A DNA stretch of 15,693 bases, taken from NCBI GenBank assembly GCA_937121005.1, contig CAKZKB010000103.1:1-15693 (forward strand), in the 5' to 3' direction. The position numbers and the translations under genes were made by a program. The notes beneath the pieces are model-generated. The model was not told the DNA's origin, ran no database searches, and saw only the letters and a program-made list of their open reading frames with translations. This document shows, in pieces, positions 6,481-13,146 of the stretch; the first letter of the stretch is position 1; each line of letters opens with the position of its first letter. Source of the stretch: an uncultured cyanobacterium. Lineage in GTDB: Bacteria > Cyanobacteriota > Cyanobacteriia > Cyanobacteriales > Geitlerinemataceae.

Positions 6481-8709
6481 TTACAATGAAGACGTGAAAT
6501 CCGATGCGGAGATCGTCACGGGTACGGCACTAAACACCGTCGCCAGAATTTCATCCTCTAAGCGAATGGTAATGTTGGTGACAGTGCCATCAATGGTAAT
6601 ATCGGTAAAGGCAACCCCTTCGGGTAACTGAATGACATCGATCCCCTTTTCAAAATCGGCAATAAAGTCGTTATCCCCACTATTTCGCAACACGAACGTA
6701 TCCGCACCCGATGCACCGATGAGGACATCTTTCCCCTCATTTCCGACTAAAATATCGTTACCGCTTCCTCCCGTTAGCGTATCGTTACCCGTACCGCCCC
6801 AGAGGGTATCATCTCCGTCGTCACCCTGCAAGACATCCGTGCCTTGATTGCCAGAAAGCAAGTCATTTCCTTCATTTCCATGAATGCAGTCATTCCCCAC
6901 ATCGCCTAACGCGATGTCGTTGCCTTCTCCAGCTACAATCCCGTCGTTATCTTGTCCGCCGTAAACGGTATCGTCGCCTAAATTGCCTTGAATGTAATCG
7001 TCTCCGGTATTGCCAAAAATGAGATCGTTACCGTCATTGCCTTCCAGGATATCGTTACCGATATTACCTGCAATGATATCGCTTCCAGAACCGCCGCGAA
7101 CCCCATCGGCATCTTTTCCGGCGAGAATAAAATCGTTTCCAGCACCGCCGTCGATGACATCCGTACCTTGATTTCCGGCTAAGGTATCATCGCCATCGCC
7201 ACCGTTGATGTTGTCGTTACCTGCCAAAGCAAGAACGATATCGTTGTTGGCAAAAGTAGAGAAAGTTCCGCCAATATTGGTTCCCGTTAGGGTATCAATA
7301 TCGTCGTCACCTGCGATCTCAGCATCGGTGACATTGACATCGGGAAAATCAGGCGGATTATCCACTAAAGCACAAATCTGTTCGGCGATCGAAACACCAC
7401 TTCCTCCACCGGAACTCGAATCTTCATCGGGAAAAATAATCGGTGCGGGTACGGGAGTCGGTGTGGGTGTCGGTTCGGGAGAAGGCGACGGCGCAGCTTC
7501 GATAACGGAAATGGCAACCGAATCCATATCCGAGAGGGAACCATCGCTGGTGTTGATATCCAACATCGCATCGCCAACGAAGTCCATTTCTGGCGTAAAG
7601 GTGAGGCTGGCTAAAGCCGTATTGAGATCGTCAATGCTACCGGAGAATGTCAGCGTGGCATCTTCTGTGCCATCGCCTTCGCTAAACATCAATCCGGTGA
7701 GTTCGGCCAGCGTTAGCGTGCCATTATTGACAGTGAGAGTGACTTCTAAATCGTCGCCATTGACATCATCGACGGAAATATCAGAAAGAGTTAGATCCGC
7801 GTTAATTTCCGTTTCTAGAGTATCGCTAGGAACGGTATTGACAGGGGGAGAATTTGGCGGTGGTGGTGGAACGACTGTCCAAGTGTCGATCGCATCCATC
7901 ATCAGGGCTGTCATCCCCGCATCTTGAATCCCCGATCCGGCAGCATTGAGAGTGAGGAGGTAGGTTCCTACAACACTGGTATCAATTGGGGCAGCGAGGA
8001 AGAGAGTATATTCTTTTTGCGGGCCAGCAAGCATGACAGCGGCTGGTGGGGGATTGATGAATGCTCCACCCATCGTCAGGTCGATCGCCATCCCATCCCG
8101 AGTTAGGGTAAAGTCACTGAGATCGACTCCACTGACGTTTTCGCTAAATTGTATGGTAATTGTATCGACCCCCGTCATCCGGGGATCGGGAGAGACATCG
8201 ACAATATCGGCAGTGGGAGGGAAAGCGTCGATCGTCAAGTCCGATACAGAGTCAGCGACGCTACTGCGGTTGCCATCAGTATCGGTGACCGCAATGGTGA
8301 TAGAGTTGCCTTCAGGGGCAGTGGTTCCCGTACCATCGACAGACCAATCGCCCATCATATCGACCGTAGCTGTGCCGAGGGACGTACCGTTGGCAAAAAC
8401 TTCGATGGTATGGTTGGGGACTCCCGTGCCCTGAACAATGAGGGTGTTATCGCCAGTGACATCCGTTGTCATGTCGCCCACCGTCACCGCGCCGAGGTCG
8501 TCTGTCACGACTGTGGTAATCTCAGCATCGGGATCGTTATTTCCCGATTCAGAGAAAATGCCCCCTTCTAAAGCTGCCGTGTTCCCCGTGAGGGTGTTCG
8601 TTCCCAGGCGCATGACAGTGCCCGACGAGAAAATACCGCCGCCATTGCTGCCACTAGAATTACCCGAAACCGTCGAGTCTTCGATCGTCACGTTGCCAGC
8701 AGCAGTCAT
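6481..8709 (-). CDS. RTX (hemolysin-type calcium-binding) repeat protein, 5' truncated
   Basis: The annotated 742 residues begin inside a parallel beta-helix repeat region (NVTIEDSTVSGNSSGSNGGGIF), so the natural N-terminus is missing. Two Ig-like domains follow (about 60-170 and 171-290), then a cadherin-like domain (about 291-400, DISVDDVNGDDLEVTLTVNNGTL), a proline/threonine linker (about 405-420) and about twenty RTX nonapeptides GGxGxDxLx (487-673; DNA about 6690-7250). The C-terminus is serralysin-like (ADTFVLRNSGDNDFIADFEKG). RTX repeats bind calcium outside the cell, and such proteins leave through type I secretion using a C-terminal signal, so export could survive loss of the N-terminus. 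The frame is open upstream to a TAA at 8847-8845 but has no ATG, GTG or TTG there. The ATG at 8709 has GGGAGG four bases upstream, within glycine codons, which may be chance. No type I transporter is in the window. Confidence 0.8.
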   Translation of the reverse strand: MTAAGNVTIEDSTVSGNSSGSNGGGIFSSGTVMRLGTNTLTGNTAALEGGIFSESGNNDPDAEITTVVTDDLGAVTVGDMTTDVTGDNTLIVQGTGVPNHTIEVFANGTSLGTATVDMMGDWSVDGTGTTAPEGNSITIAVTDTDGNRSSVADSVSDLTIDAFPPTADIVDVSPDPRMTGVDTITIQFSENVSGVDLSDFTLTRDGMAIDLTMGGAFINPPPAAVMLAGPQKEYTLFLAAPIDTSVVGTYLLTLNAAGSGIQDAGMTALMMDAIDTWTVVPPPPPNSPPVNTVPSDTLETEINADLTLSDISVDDVNGDDLEVTLTVNNGTLTLAELTGLMFSEGDGTEDATLTFSGSIDDLNTALASLTFTPEMDFVGDAMLDINTSDGSLSDMDSVAISVIEAAPSPSPEPTPTPTPVPAPIIFPDEDSSSGGGSGVSIAEQICALVDNPPDFPDVNVTDAEIAGDDDIDTLTGTNIGGTFSTFANNDIVLALAGNDNINGGDGDDTLAGNQGTDVIDGGAGNDFILAGKDADGVRGGSGSDIIAGNIGNDILEGNDGNDLIFGNTGDDYIQGNLGDDTVYGGQDNDGIVAGEGNDIALGDVGNDCIHGNEGNDLLSGNQGTDVLQGDDGDDTLWGGTGNDTLTGGSGNDILVGNEGKDVLIGASGADTFVLRNSGDNDFIADFEKGIDVIQLPEGVAFTDITIDGTVTNITIRLEDEILATVFSAVPVTISASDFTSSL
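6577..6616 (-). repeat. 40-bp direct repeat, copy near the RTX 3' end
   Basis: It matches 8761-8800 at 38 of 40 positions, in the same orientation and the same codon phase. It encodes VAFTDITIDGTVT just before the RTX C-terminus, where such a strand is normal for the family. Confidence 0.9.
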
Positions 8710-8846
8710 ACCGCCTCCCTGGCTGCCAGCAGAATTGTTAGAGAGGGTAGAATTTGTGACGGTGACAGCGCCATCAATGGTAACATCGGTAAAGGCAACC
8801 TCTGCGGTAGACGGCGATCGCTTCTTATCTTCGAGAATCTTTTTTT
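8710..8846 (-). pseudogene. residual open frame upstream of the RTX start
   Basis: Reading back from the ATG at 8709, the frame stays open for about 45 codons. It encodes beta-helix sequence (TVTNSTLSNNSAGSQGGG) preceded by EVAFTDVTIDGAV and then by charged, unrelated residues (KKILEDKKRSPSTA) up to the stop at 8847-8845. There is no start codon in it. The beta-helix part belongs to the RTX gene, and the VAFTDVTIDG part copies the RTX C-terminus, which indicates a recombination scar. Confidence 0.65.
8761..8800 (-). repeat. 40-bp direct repeat, copy at the RTX 5' boundary
   Basis: This second copy of the repeat at 6577-6616 lies 2184 bp away. It encodes VAFTDVTIDGAVT in the same frame. The two mismatches are C/T transitions on the plus strand, one silent in property (I/V) and one T/A. 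Confidence 0.9.
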
Positions 8847-8854
8847 AGGAAAAA

Positions 8855-10120
8855 ATGAAACGTAAATCGATCTGGATGCCAATGCTAGCGGCAATTTTGT
8901 GTGCCGTTCTCGTGGCTTGCACCGCTTCTACGGTGGAAAACGCACCGCCTGTCAGGGAGAAAAACGCCCCCGATCGCGAACCAATTGCTGCCAGTCTCGA
9001 CTCCAATTTTGCCATGTCCAACAATCAGTTTGGGTTCGATTTGTTTGCGGAAGTTCGGCAGCAAAATCCTGACAGTAATATCTTTATTTCACCCACGAGT
9101 ATTAACCTGGCGTTGTTGATGGCATACAATGGAGCCGAGGGAGATACCAAAGCGGCGATCGCCCAAACTCTCCACCTTTCGTCAGAAGATTTAGACAACA
9201 TCAACCAAAACAGTGCCGCGTTAATGGAGACGCTGGAAAACCTTGATGAAAACGTGCAACTGACGATCGCCAACTCATTGTGGACGCGACAAGGAATTGA
9301 ATTGAAACCCGACTTTCTCGATCGCGTTTCTCAATTCTACAATGCCCGCGCCGAGTCCTTAGATTTTGACGATCCCAGTGCGGTTGAAACCATCAACAAT
9401 TGGGTTGCCGATCGCACGAACGATAAAATTGATGGCATCATCGATCGCATCTCTCCCGATAATATTTTATTCCTCATCAACGCTATTTATTTTAAGGGAA
9501 ATTGGACAGTTCCATTCCCGGAAGCCAGAACCAGCGATCGTCCCTTTACCTTAGCAGACGGATCGCAAAAGCAACATCCGTTGATGTCGGTGACAGATGA
9601 ATTCGATTACTTAGAGACTGATACCTTCCAAGCCGTTTTTCTGCCCTATGGCGATGGATCCCTCGGATTTTATATCTTTTTACCCCAAGAAAATACCAGC
9701 CTTGCTGACTTTTATGCCAATCTCAACGCCGAAAACTGGCAAAGCTGGACGCAACAATTGACTCGCCAACGGGGAACTGTCGCCTTGCCGAAATTCAAAC
9801 TCGAATACGGCCTCTCCTTAAACCCCGCCTTGCAAAACTTGGGGATGGCGATCGCGTTCGATCGCAATGCTGCTGACTTTTCGGGCTTGCAAGAACCGCC
9901 GCCGAGTTTAGCCATTGATGAAGTCAAACACAAGAGTTTTATCGAAGTCAATGAAGCGGGCACCGAAGCCGCCGCCAGTACCTCCGTCGGCGTGACTGCC
10001 ACTTCTGTCCCCGTCGAAGAGTTTGAAATGACCGTCGATCGTCCGTTTGGGGCCGCGATCGCCGATACTGAGACGGGAACGATTTTATTTTTCGGATCGA
10101 TCGTCGATCCCGTGCTATAG
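8855..10120 (+). CDS. serpin family protease inhibitor, predicted lipoprotein
   Basis: This 421-residue serpin has a lipoprotein signal: a basic start (MKRK), a hydrophobic stretch and the lipobox LVAC with C22 as the lipidated residue, so it should be membrane-anchored outside the cytoplasm. The serpin core runs from about 55 to 421, with NIFISPTSINLALLMAYNGA near the start, LINAIYFKGNW in the middle and a terminal GTILFFGSIVDP. The reactive-centre hinge matches the inhibitory consensus: E367 at P17, then GTEAAAST with small residues at P15-P8. By alpha1-antitrypsin numbering P1 would be T383 in GVTATSVPV, which suggests an elastase-like target; the exact P1 is uncertain. Serpins trap serine or cysteine proteases by loop insertion. 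The start has AGGA four bases upstream. CapA follows after 22 bp, so the two probably form an operon. The promoter must lie inside the damaged RTX 5' end. Confidence 0.92.
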   Translation: MKRKSIWMPMLAAILCAVLVACTASTVENAPPVREKNAPDREPIAASLDSNFAMSNNQFGFDLFAEVRQQNPDSNIFISPTSINLALLMAYNGAEGDTKAAIAQTLHLSSEDLDNINQNSAALMETLENLDENVQLTIANSLWTRQGIELKPDFLDRVSQFYNARAESLDFDDPSAVETINNWVADRTNDKIDGIIDRISPDNILFLINAIYFKGNWTVPFPEARTSDRPFTLADGSQKQHPLMSVTDEFDYLETDTFQAVFLPYGDGSLGFYIFLPQENTSLADFYANLNAENWQSWTQQLTRQRGTVALPKFKLEYGLSLNPALQNLGMAIAFDRNAADFSGLQEPPPSLAIDEVKHKSFIEVNEAGTEAAASTSVGVTATSVPVEEFEMTVDRPFGAAIADTETGTILFFGSIVDPVL

Positions 10121-10142
10121 AGGAACGTCACCTGCTAAAGTA

Positions 10143-11729
10143 ATGCGAGTGTGGTGTGGAGGTCGCGCGACCGTGGTCAGTGTCAGTGCCGTTTCTTGTC
10201 CAGAGTCCAACAATACAGTCACAACAGTCGCCGTCGCCCTCAACCGGGCCCTAAACCCCGTCGGGGTCACAGCCAAAGTCAGCCAACGCCAGCGTCGTCT
10301 GTTTGTGGTATTTGAAGCCGCCGGAACCCCGAACCCGGATAGTTTGGTGCCCTGGTTGCGACAGGGGTTGGAACGGTTCGACTTAAACGATATTGAAATG
10401 GTGACGGTGTGGGGAAGACACCGCAACAGCAAGTCGCCTTTATGGAGTCGCCAATTTCAACGACCCGGCGCGATCGCATCTCCTAAACCACCTCGATCTA
10501 AATCTTCTCAACCCAAATCCACTCCTGTCAAAACCCTTTCTCCGGCGACCTTTTTGGGGCTAGGTATACTGGGGTTTTCTGCCGGGGCGATCGCGGCTTC
10601 TATTAATGTCGATCGCATTGACGATCGGATTGGGAATATTGAACCGCAACAGGCGATCGATCGCTTAAAACCTCAACTTCCCGAACCCACAGCGACGATC
10701 GATCCCGTGCAAACGAACCTATCGGAGTCGCTGCCGTCATCGCCACAGATTAACGCCACTTATCCCCAAAGTGTTACCATTAAAGCCGTTGGCGATATCG
10801 TTCCCGGTACGAACTTTCCCGACTACCGCTTGCCAGACAGTCCCGATCGCCTGCTGCCCGAAAATTTGCGATCGCAGCTAGAAGCCGACCTCTTATTTGG
10901 CAATTGGGAAACAACACTCACCAATTCTCCCAGTGCGTATAAAGATATCAGTCGCCCTGGGGTTTTTGCGTTCCGTACTCCGCCTGAATACGCTCGCTTG
11001 TTCCAAGAAGTGGGCTTCGATATTGTCAATATGGCCAACAATCATACAATGGATTTTGGCGAAAGGGGTTGGCAAGATACGAAAAAATATCTCGACAATG
11101 CGGGCATCAAAAGTTTGGGAGAAGTTGACGAAATTATCTATCTCGACGTGCAAGGGGTTCCCGTTGCTTGGATTGGTTTTAGCAGTTACGACGGACATAA
11201 TACCCTCCACGACTTGGAAAAAGGTCGAGAATTGGTGCAAAAAGCCCGAGAAAATGCTACCCTGGTAGTGGTATCGGTTCATGGCGGTGCAGAAGGCACG
11301 GGGGCGCTGCACGTTCGCAACGAAACGGAATTTTTCCTAGGGGAAAATCGCGGCAACATGGTACAATTTTCGCGAGCCATGGTGGATGCGGGAGCAGATT
11401 TGATTTTAGGTCACGGCCCCCACGTTCCCCGTGCGATGGAGTTGTATAAGGGTAAGTTAATTGCCTATTCTCTGGGCAATTTCATCGGCTACCGTTCTTT
11501 AGCAACGGAGGGAGAAACGGGAGACTCGATGATTTTAACGGTAGAATTGGATTTAGAGGGAAAATTGGTTTCCGGCCAAATTATCTCCGTTCGCCTCAAT
11601 AACGATGGTGTTCCCTATCTGGATCCGACGGGACGGACGATCGATCTGGTTCGCCGTTTGACGCAAACCGACTTTCCCAATGCGGGAATCGCGATCGATG
11701 CTGATGGTACAATTCGAGTGCGGAATTAA
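10143..11729 (+). CDS. membrane-anchored CapA family protein (PGA_cap metallophosphatase fold)
   Basis: From the ATG at 10143 the protein has 528 residues. The frame opens at 10047, but that would overlap the serpin gene by 74 bp and add unrelated residues. Residues 1 to about 105 form a small domain (LFVVFEAAGTPNPDSLVPWLRQGLERF, then VTVWGRHR...PLWSRQF) of a type I associate with cyanobacterial proteins. A basic, proline- and serine-rich linker and one transmembrane segment follow (about 136-157, FLGLGILGFSAGAIAASI). The CapA domain starts near 212: AVGDIVPGTNF, FGNWETTLT, NMANNHTMDFG, VSVHGG and LILGHGPHVPRAMELYKG, the last two carrying the metal-binding histidines of the calcineurin-like fold, then YSLGNFIGY. 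CapA/PgsA proteins take part in poly-gamma-glutamate capsule assembly; without capB or capC nearby the substrate here is unknown. The positive-inside rule puts the small domain in the cytoplasm and the catalytic domain in the periplasm. Confidence 0.85.
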   Translation: MRVWCGGRATVVSVSAVSCPESNNTVTTVAVALNRALNPVGVTAKVSQRQRRLFVVFEAAGTPNPDSLVPWLRQGLERFDLNDIEMVTVWGRHRNSKSPLWSRQFQRPGAIASPKPPRSKSSQPKSTPVKTLSPATFLGLGILGFSAGAIAASINVDRIDDRIGNIEPQQAIDRLKPQLPEPTATIDPVQTNLSESLPSSPQINATYPQSVTIKAVGDIVPGTNFPDYRLPDSPDRLLPENLRSQLEADLLFGNWETTLTNSPSAYKDISRPGVFAFRTPPEYARLFQEVGFDIVNMANNHTMDFGERGWQDTKKYLDNAGIKSLGEVDEIIYLDVQGVPVAWIGFSSYDGHNTLHDLEKGRELVQKARENATLVVVSVHGGAEGTGALHVRNETEFFLGENRGNMVQFSRAMVDAGADLILGHGPHVPRAMELYKGKLIAYSLGNFIGYRSLATEGETGDSMILTVELDLEGKLVSGQIISVRLNNDGVPYLDPTGRTIDLVRRLTQTDFPNAGIAIDADGTIRVRN

Positions 11730-11730
11730 T

Positions 11731-11786
11731 GGGGGATTGGGGGATTGGGGAGATGGGGAGACAAGGAGACAAGGAGACAAGGAGAG
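11731..11786 (+). repeat. octamer array drifting from GGGGGATT to AAGGAGAC, 7 units; G-quadruplex potential
   Basis: Seven 8-bp units start one base after the capA stop codon: GGGGGATT twice, GGGGAGAT, GGGGAGAC, AAGGAGAC twice and AAGGAGAG. The G runs at 11731-11735, 11739-11743, 11747-11750 and 11755-11758 fit a G-quadruplex motif on the capA-coding strand. The 8-bp period differs from the 7-bp period elsewhere in the window. Confidence 0.85.
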
Positions 11787-11827
11787 GGAGGATCGGTGTC
11801 CAGTGTCCAGTTAAATCCTTGTCCCCT

Positions 11828-11869
11828 CCCTAAAACCTAAAACCTAATACCTAAAACCTAATACCTAAA
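11828..11869. repeat. heptamer array ACCTAA(A/T), 6 units, running into gmk
   Basis: Six 7-bp units (CCCTAAA, ACCTAAA, ACCTAAT, ACCTAAA, ACCTAAT, ACCTAAA) lie between the convergent capA and gmk genes. The last 12 bases are the end of gmk, encoding F-R-Y and the TAG stop. Confidence 0.92.
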
Positions 11870-12409
11870 AATTGCCGATGCTAATTTTTCGACAGTCTCG
11901 TCTAAATTATCGTTGACAATTTGTACGTCAAATTCGTCGGCGGCTTCGATTTCTTCTCGGGCGCGTTGCAACCGAGTCTCGATCGCGGCTGCTGAATCTC
12001 GATCGCGATCGCGCAGGCGACGTTCCAATTCTGCCAGAGAAGGGGGTAAAATAAAAATCGATCGCGCTTCGGGGAATAAGTGGCGCACTTGTCGAGCGCC
12101 TTGCAGTTCGATTTCGAGTAAAATGCGCTTACCCTGGCGAATTCCGGCTTCGATGGGGGGACGCGGCGTACCGTAATAGTTTCCCGCAAATTCGGCCCAT
12201 TCGAGGAGTTCGCCACTAGAAATCATCGCCTCGAATTGGGGACGATCGACGAAAAAATAGTCTTTCCCGTTGACTTCACCTTCGCGGGGCGATCGCGTGG
12301 TGGCGGAGATGGATAACTCCAAGTCGGGATATCGCGATCGCACTAAGGCGATCGAGGTTCCTTTGCCTGCGCCACTCGGCCCGGTAATCACAATTAGTTG
12401 ACCGCTCAT
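11858..12409 (-). CDS. gmk: guanylate kinase
   Basis: This 183-residue cytoplasmic enzyme phosphorylates GMP to GDP with ATP, an essential step of guanine nucleotide supply. The P-loop GPSGAGKGT lies at residues 10-18. The GMP-binding block SATTRSPREGEVNGKDYFFV is followed by GELLEWAEFAGNYYGTP, ILLEIELQGARQVR, the lid region with RDRDRDSAAAIETRLQRAR, and FDVQIVNDNLDE. The length is normal or slightly short. The start is the ATG at 12409, because the family begins just before QLIVITGPSG; the longer frame up to 12511 lies inside the upstream gene. The start overlaps the hicB-like stop as ATGA, which implies translational coupling. The last three residues (FRY) and the stop are encoded by a heptamer repeat, so the C-terminus is probably a lineage-specific replacement. 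It is convergent with capA. Confidence 0.95.
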   Translation of the reverse strand: MSGQLIVITGPSGAGKGTSIALVRSRYPDLELSISATTRSPREGEVNGKDYFFVDRPQFEAMISSGELLEWAEFAGNYYGTPRPPIEAGIRQGKRILLEIELQGARQVRHLFPEARSIFILPPSLAELERRLRDRDRDSAAAIETRLQRAREEIEAADEFDVQIVNDNLDETVEKLASAIFRY

Positions 12410-12657
12410 GCTCCCGATTGTATGCCAGTTGGGGCGCGATCGCAAGGGTCTGGGGAAACCGGCGGATCGATTCCTTCTTGCTGCCAATAGTCTAGCAGAG
12501 ATTCGATGCAATCTATGGCAGCAGCGAGGGCATCTTGATAGGTTTTACCCGCCGTACAAGGCTGCATGACGCGATCGGCAAATTCGGGAATTGTCACCAG
12601 AAAAAGTTTGTCGGCTTCCGACCATTGTATAGAAATGCTATAGCGATAGTTCGTCAT
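12406..12657 (-). CDS. HicB-like antitoxin-fold protein (solitary)
   Basis: This 83-residue protein has the HicB partial RNase H fold: YSISIQWSEADKLFLVTIPEFADRVMQ, then TAGKTYQDALAAAIDCIESLLDYWQQEGIDPP. It lacks the C-terminal DNA-binding domain found in longer HicB antitoxins. HicB normally neutralises the HicA mRNase, but no hicA-like frame lies on either side; upstream is 500 bp of intergenic DNA and downstream is gmk. It is therefore a solitary HicB, of which cyanobacteria have many, with unproven function. The ATG at 12657 is preferred: the frame continues to 12690 only through translated heptamer repeat. There is no Shine-Dalgarno. Its TGA overlaps the gmk ATG by ATGA, so it heads the gmk transcript. 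Confidence 0.8.
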   Translation of the reverse strand: MTNYRYSISIQWSEADKLFLVTIPEFADRVMQPCTAGKTYQDALAAAIDCIESLLDYWQQEGIDPPVSPDPCDRAPTGIQSGA

Positions 12658-12659
12658 TT

Positions 12660-12690
12660 CAATGAACAATGAGCAATGAACAATGAACAA
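12660..12690. repeat. heptamer array CAATGAA, 4 units plus a partial one
   Basis: Units CAATGAA, CAATGAG, CAATGAA and CAATGAA at 12660-12687 are followed by CAA. On the minus strand the array ends two bases before the hicB-like ATG, again in the place of a ribosome binding site. Confidence 0.9.
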
Positions 12691-12972
12691 TATATCGGGC
12701 TAAAGCGGGAGGCTTGGCTTTGGGGATGGGTTTTCCTTATCTTGAACGAACATCGGGGGCTTGTATCCAGAATATACTGGGTGAAGGGGGGTAATCGAAA
12801 GATCGGATGCCATCGATAAGGCGATCTTGAAACTGCATTAAGTATCTATACTCACTCGCGCCCCTTAGCAAAACCAAGGGCGATCGGCTCGGGGATCGGA
12901 CGCTTGGGAGGGGCAACCGACGGTAGGTACGCTAGAAACCAATTCTAACAAAAATATGAATTACTAAGTTAA

Positions 12973-13004
12973 GTCGATCGTTTGCCCGATCGACCGAAAT
13001 CGGG
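12973..13004 (+). promoter_or_regulatory. two mutually exclusive hairpins in the cikA leader
   Basis: GTCGATCG (12973-12980) pairs perfectly with CGATCGAC (12987-12994) around TTTGCC. CCCGAT (12985-12990) pairs perfectly with ATCGGG (12999-13004) around 8 bases and is followed by TTTAACATTT. The two structures share bases 12985-12994, so only one can form. They lie about 155 bases before the cikA start. CGATCG words are so common in this genome that chance pairing is a real alternative. Confidence 0.35.
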
Positions 13005-13146
13005 TTTAACATTTAACAGTGAATGGTAGTTGGGAAGGTTGGTGGCCGGTGACGGTGGTGCGCCCGATCGCCGAGCTTGCAACTACCGCAGGGGTCTAAA
13101 GGTTCGATCGCCCGAGCCCGATACCAATTTTGGCAGTTCAATTTTT

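Noticed and set aside
7205..7927. Plus-strand frame of 240 codons
   Set aside because: It is antisense to the RTX and cadherin-like coding region. Its Ser/Val/Pro-rich composition is what the complement of Gly/Asp/Thr-rich repeat DNA produces.
10047..10142. Upstream extension of the CapA-type frame
   Set aside because: It would overlap the end of the serpin gene in another frame and encode residues unlike the family; the ATG at 10143 fits better.
12410..12511. N-terminal extension of guanylate kinase
   Set aside because: The extra residues are the hicB-like gene read in another frame, and the family starts just before the P-loop.
12700..12723. Second IS200/IS605-like end (minus-strand CCGCTTTAGCCC in a hairpin)
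   Set aside because: The hairpin is short, there is no transposase or matching left end, and the resemblance rests on a few bases.
12827..12852. TTGAAA and TATACT as a cikA promoter
   Set aside because: The spacing is 14 bp, too short for a standard sigma-70-type promoter, so it is not called as a feature.
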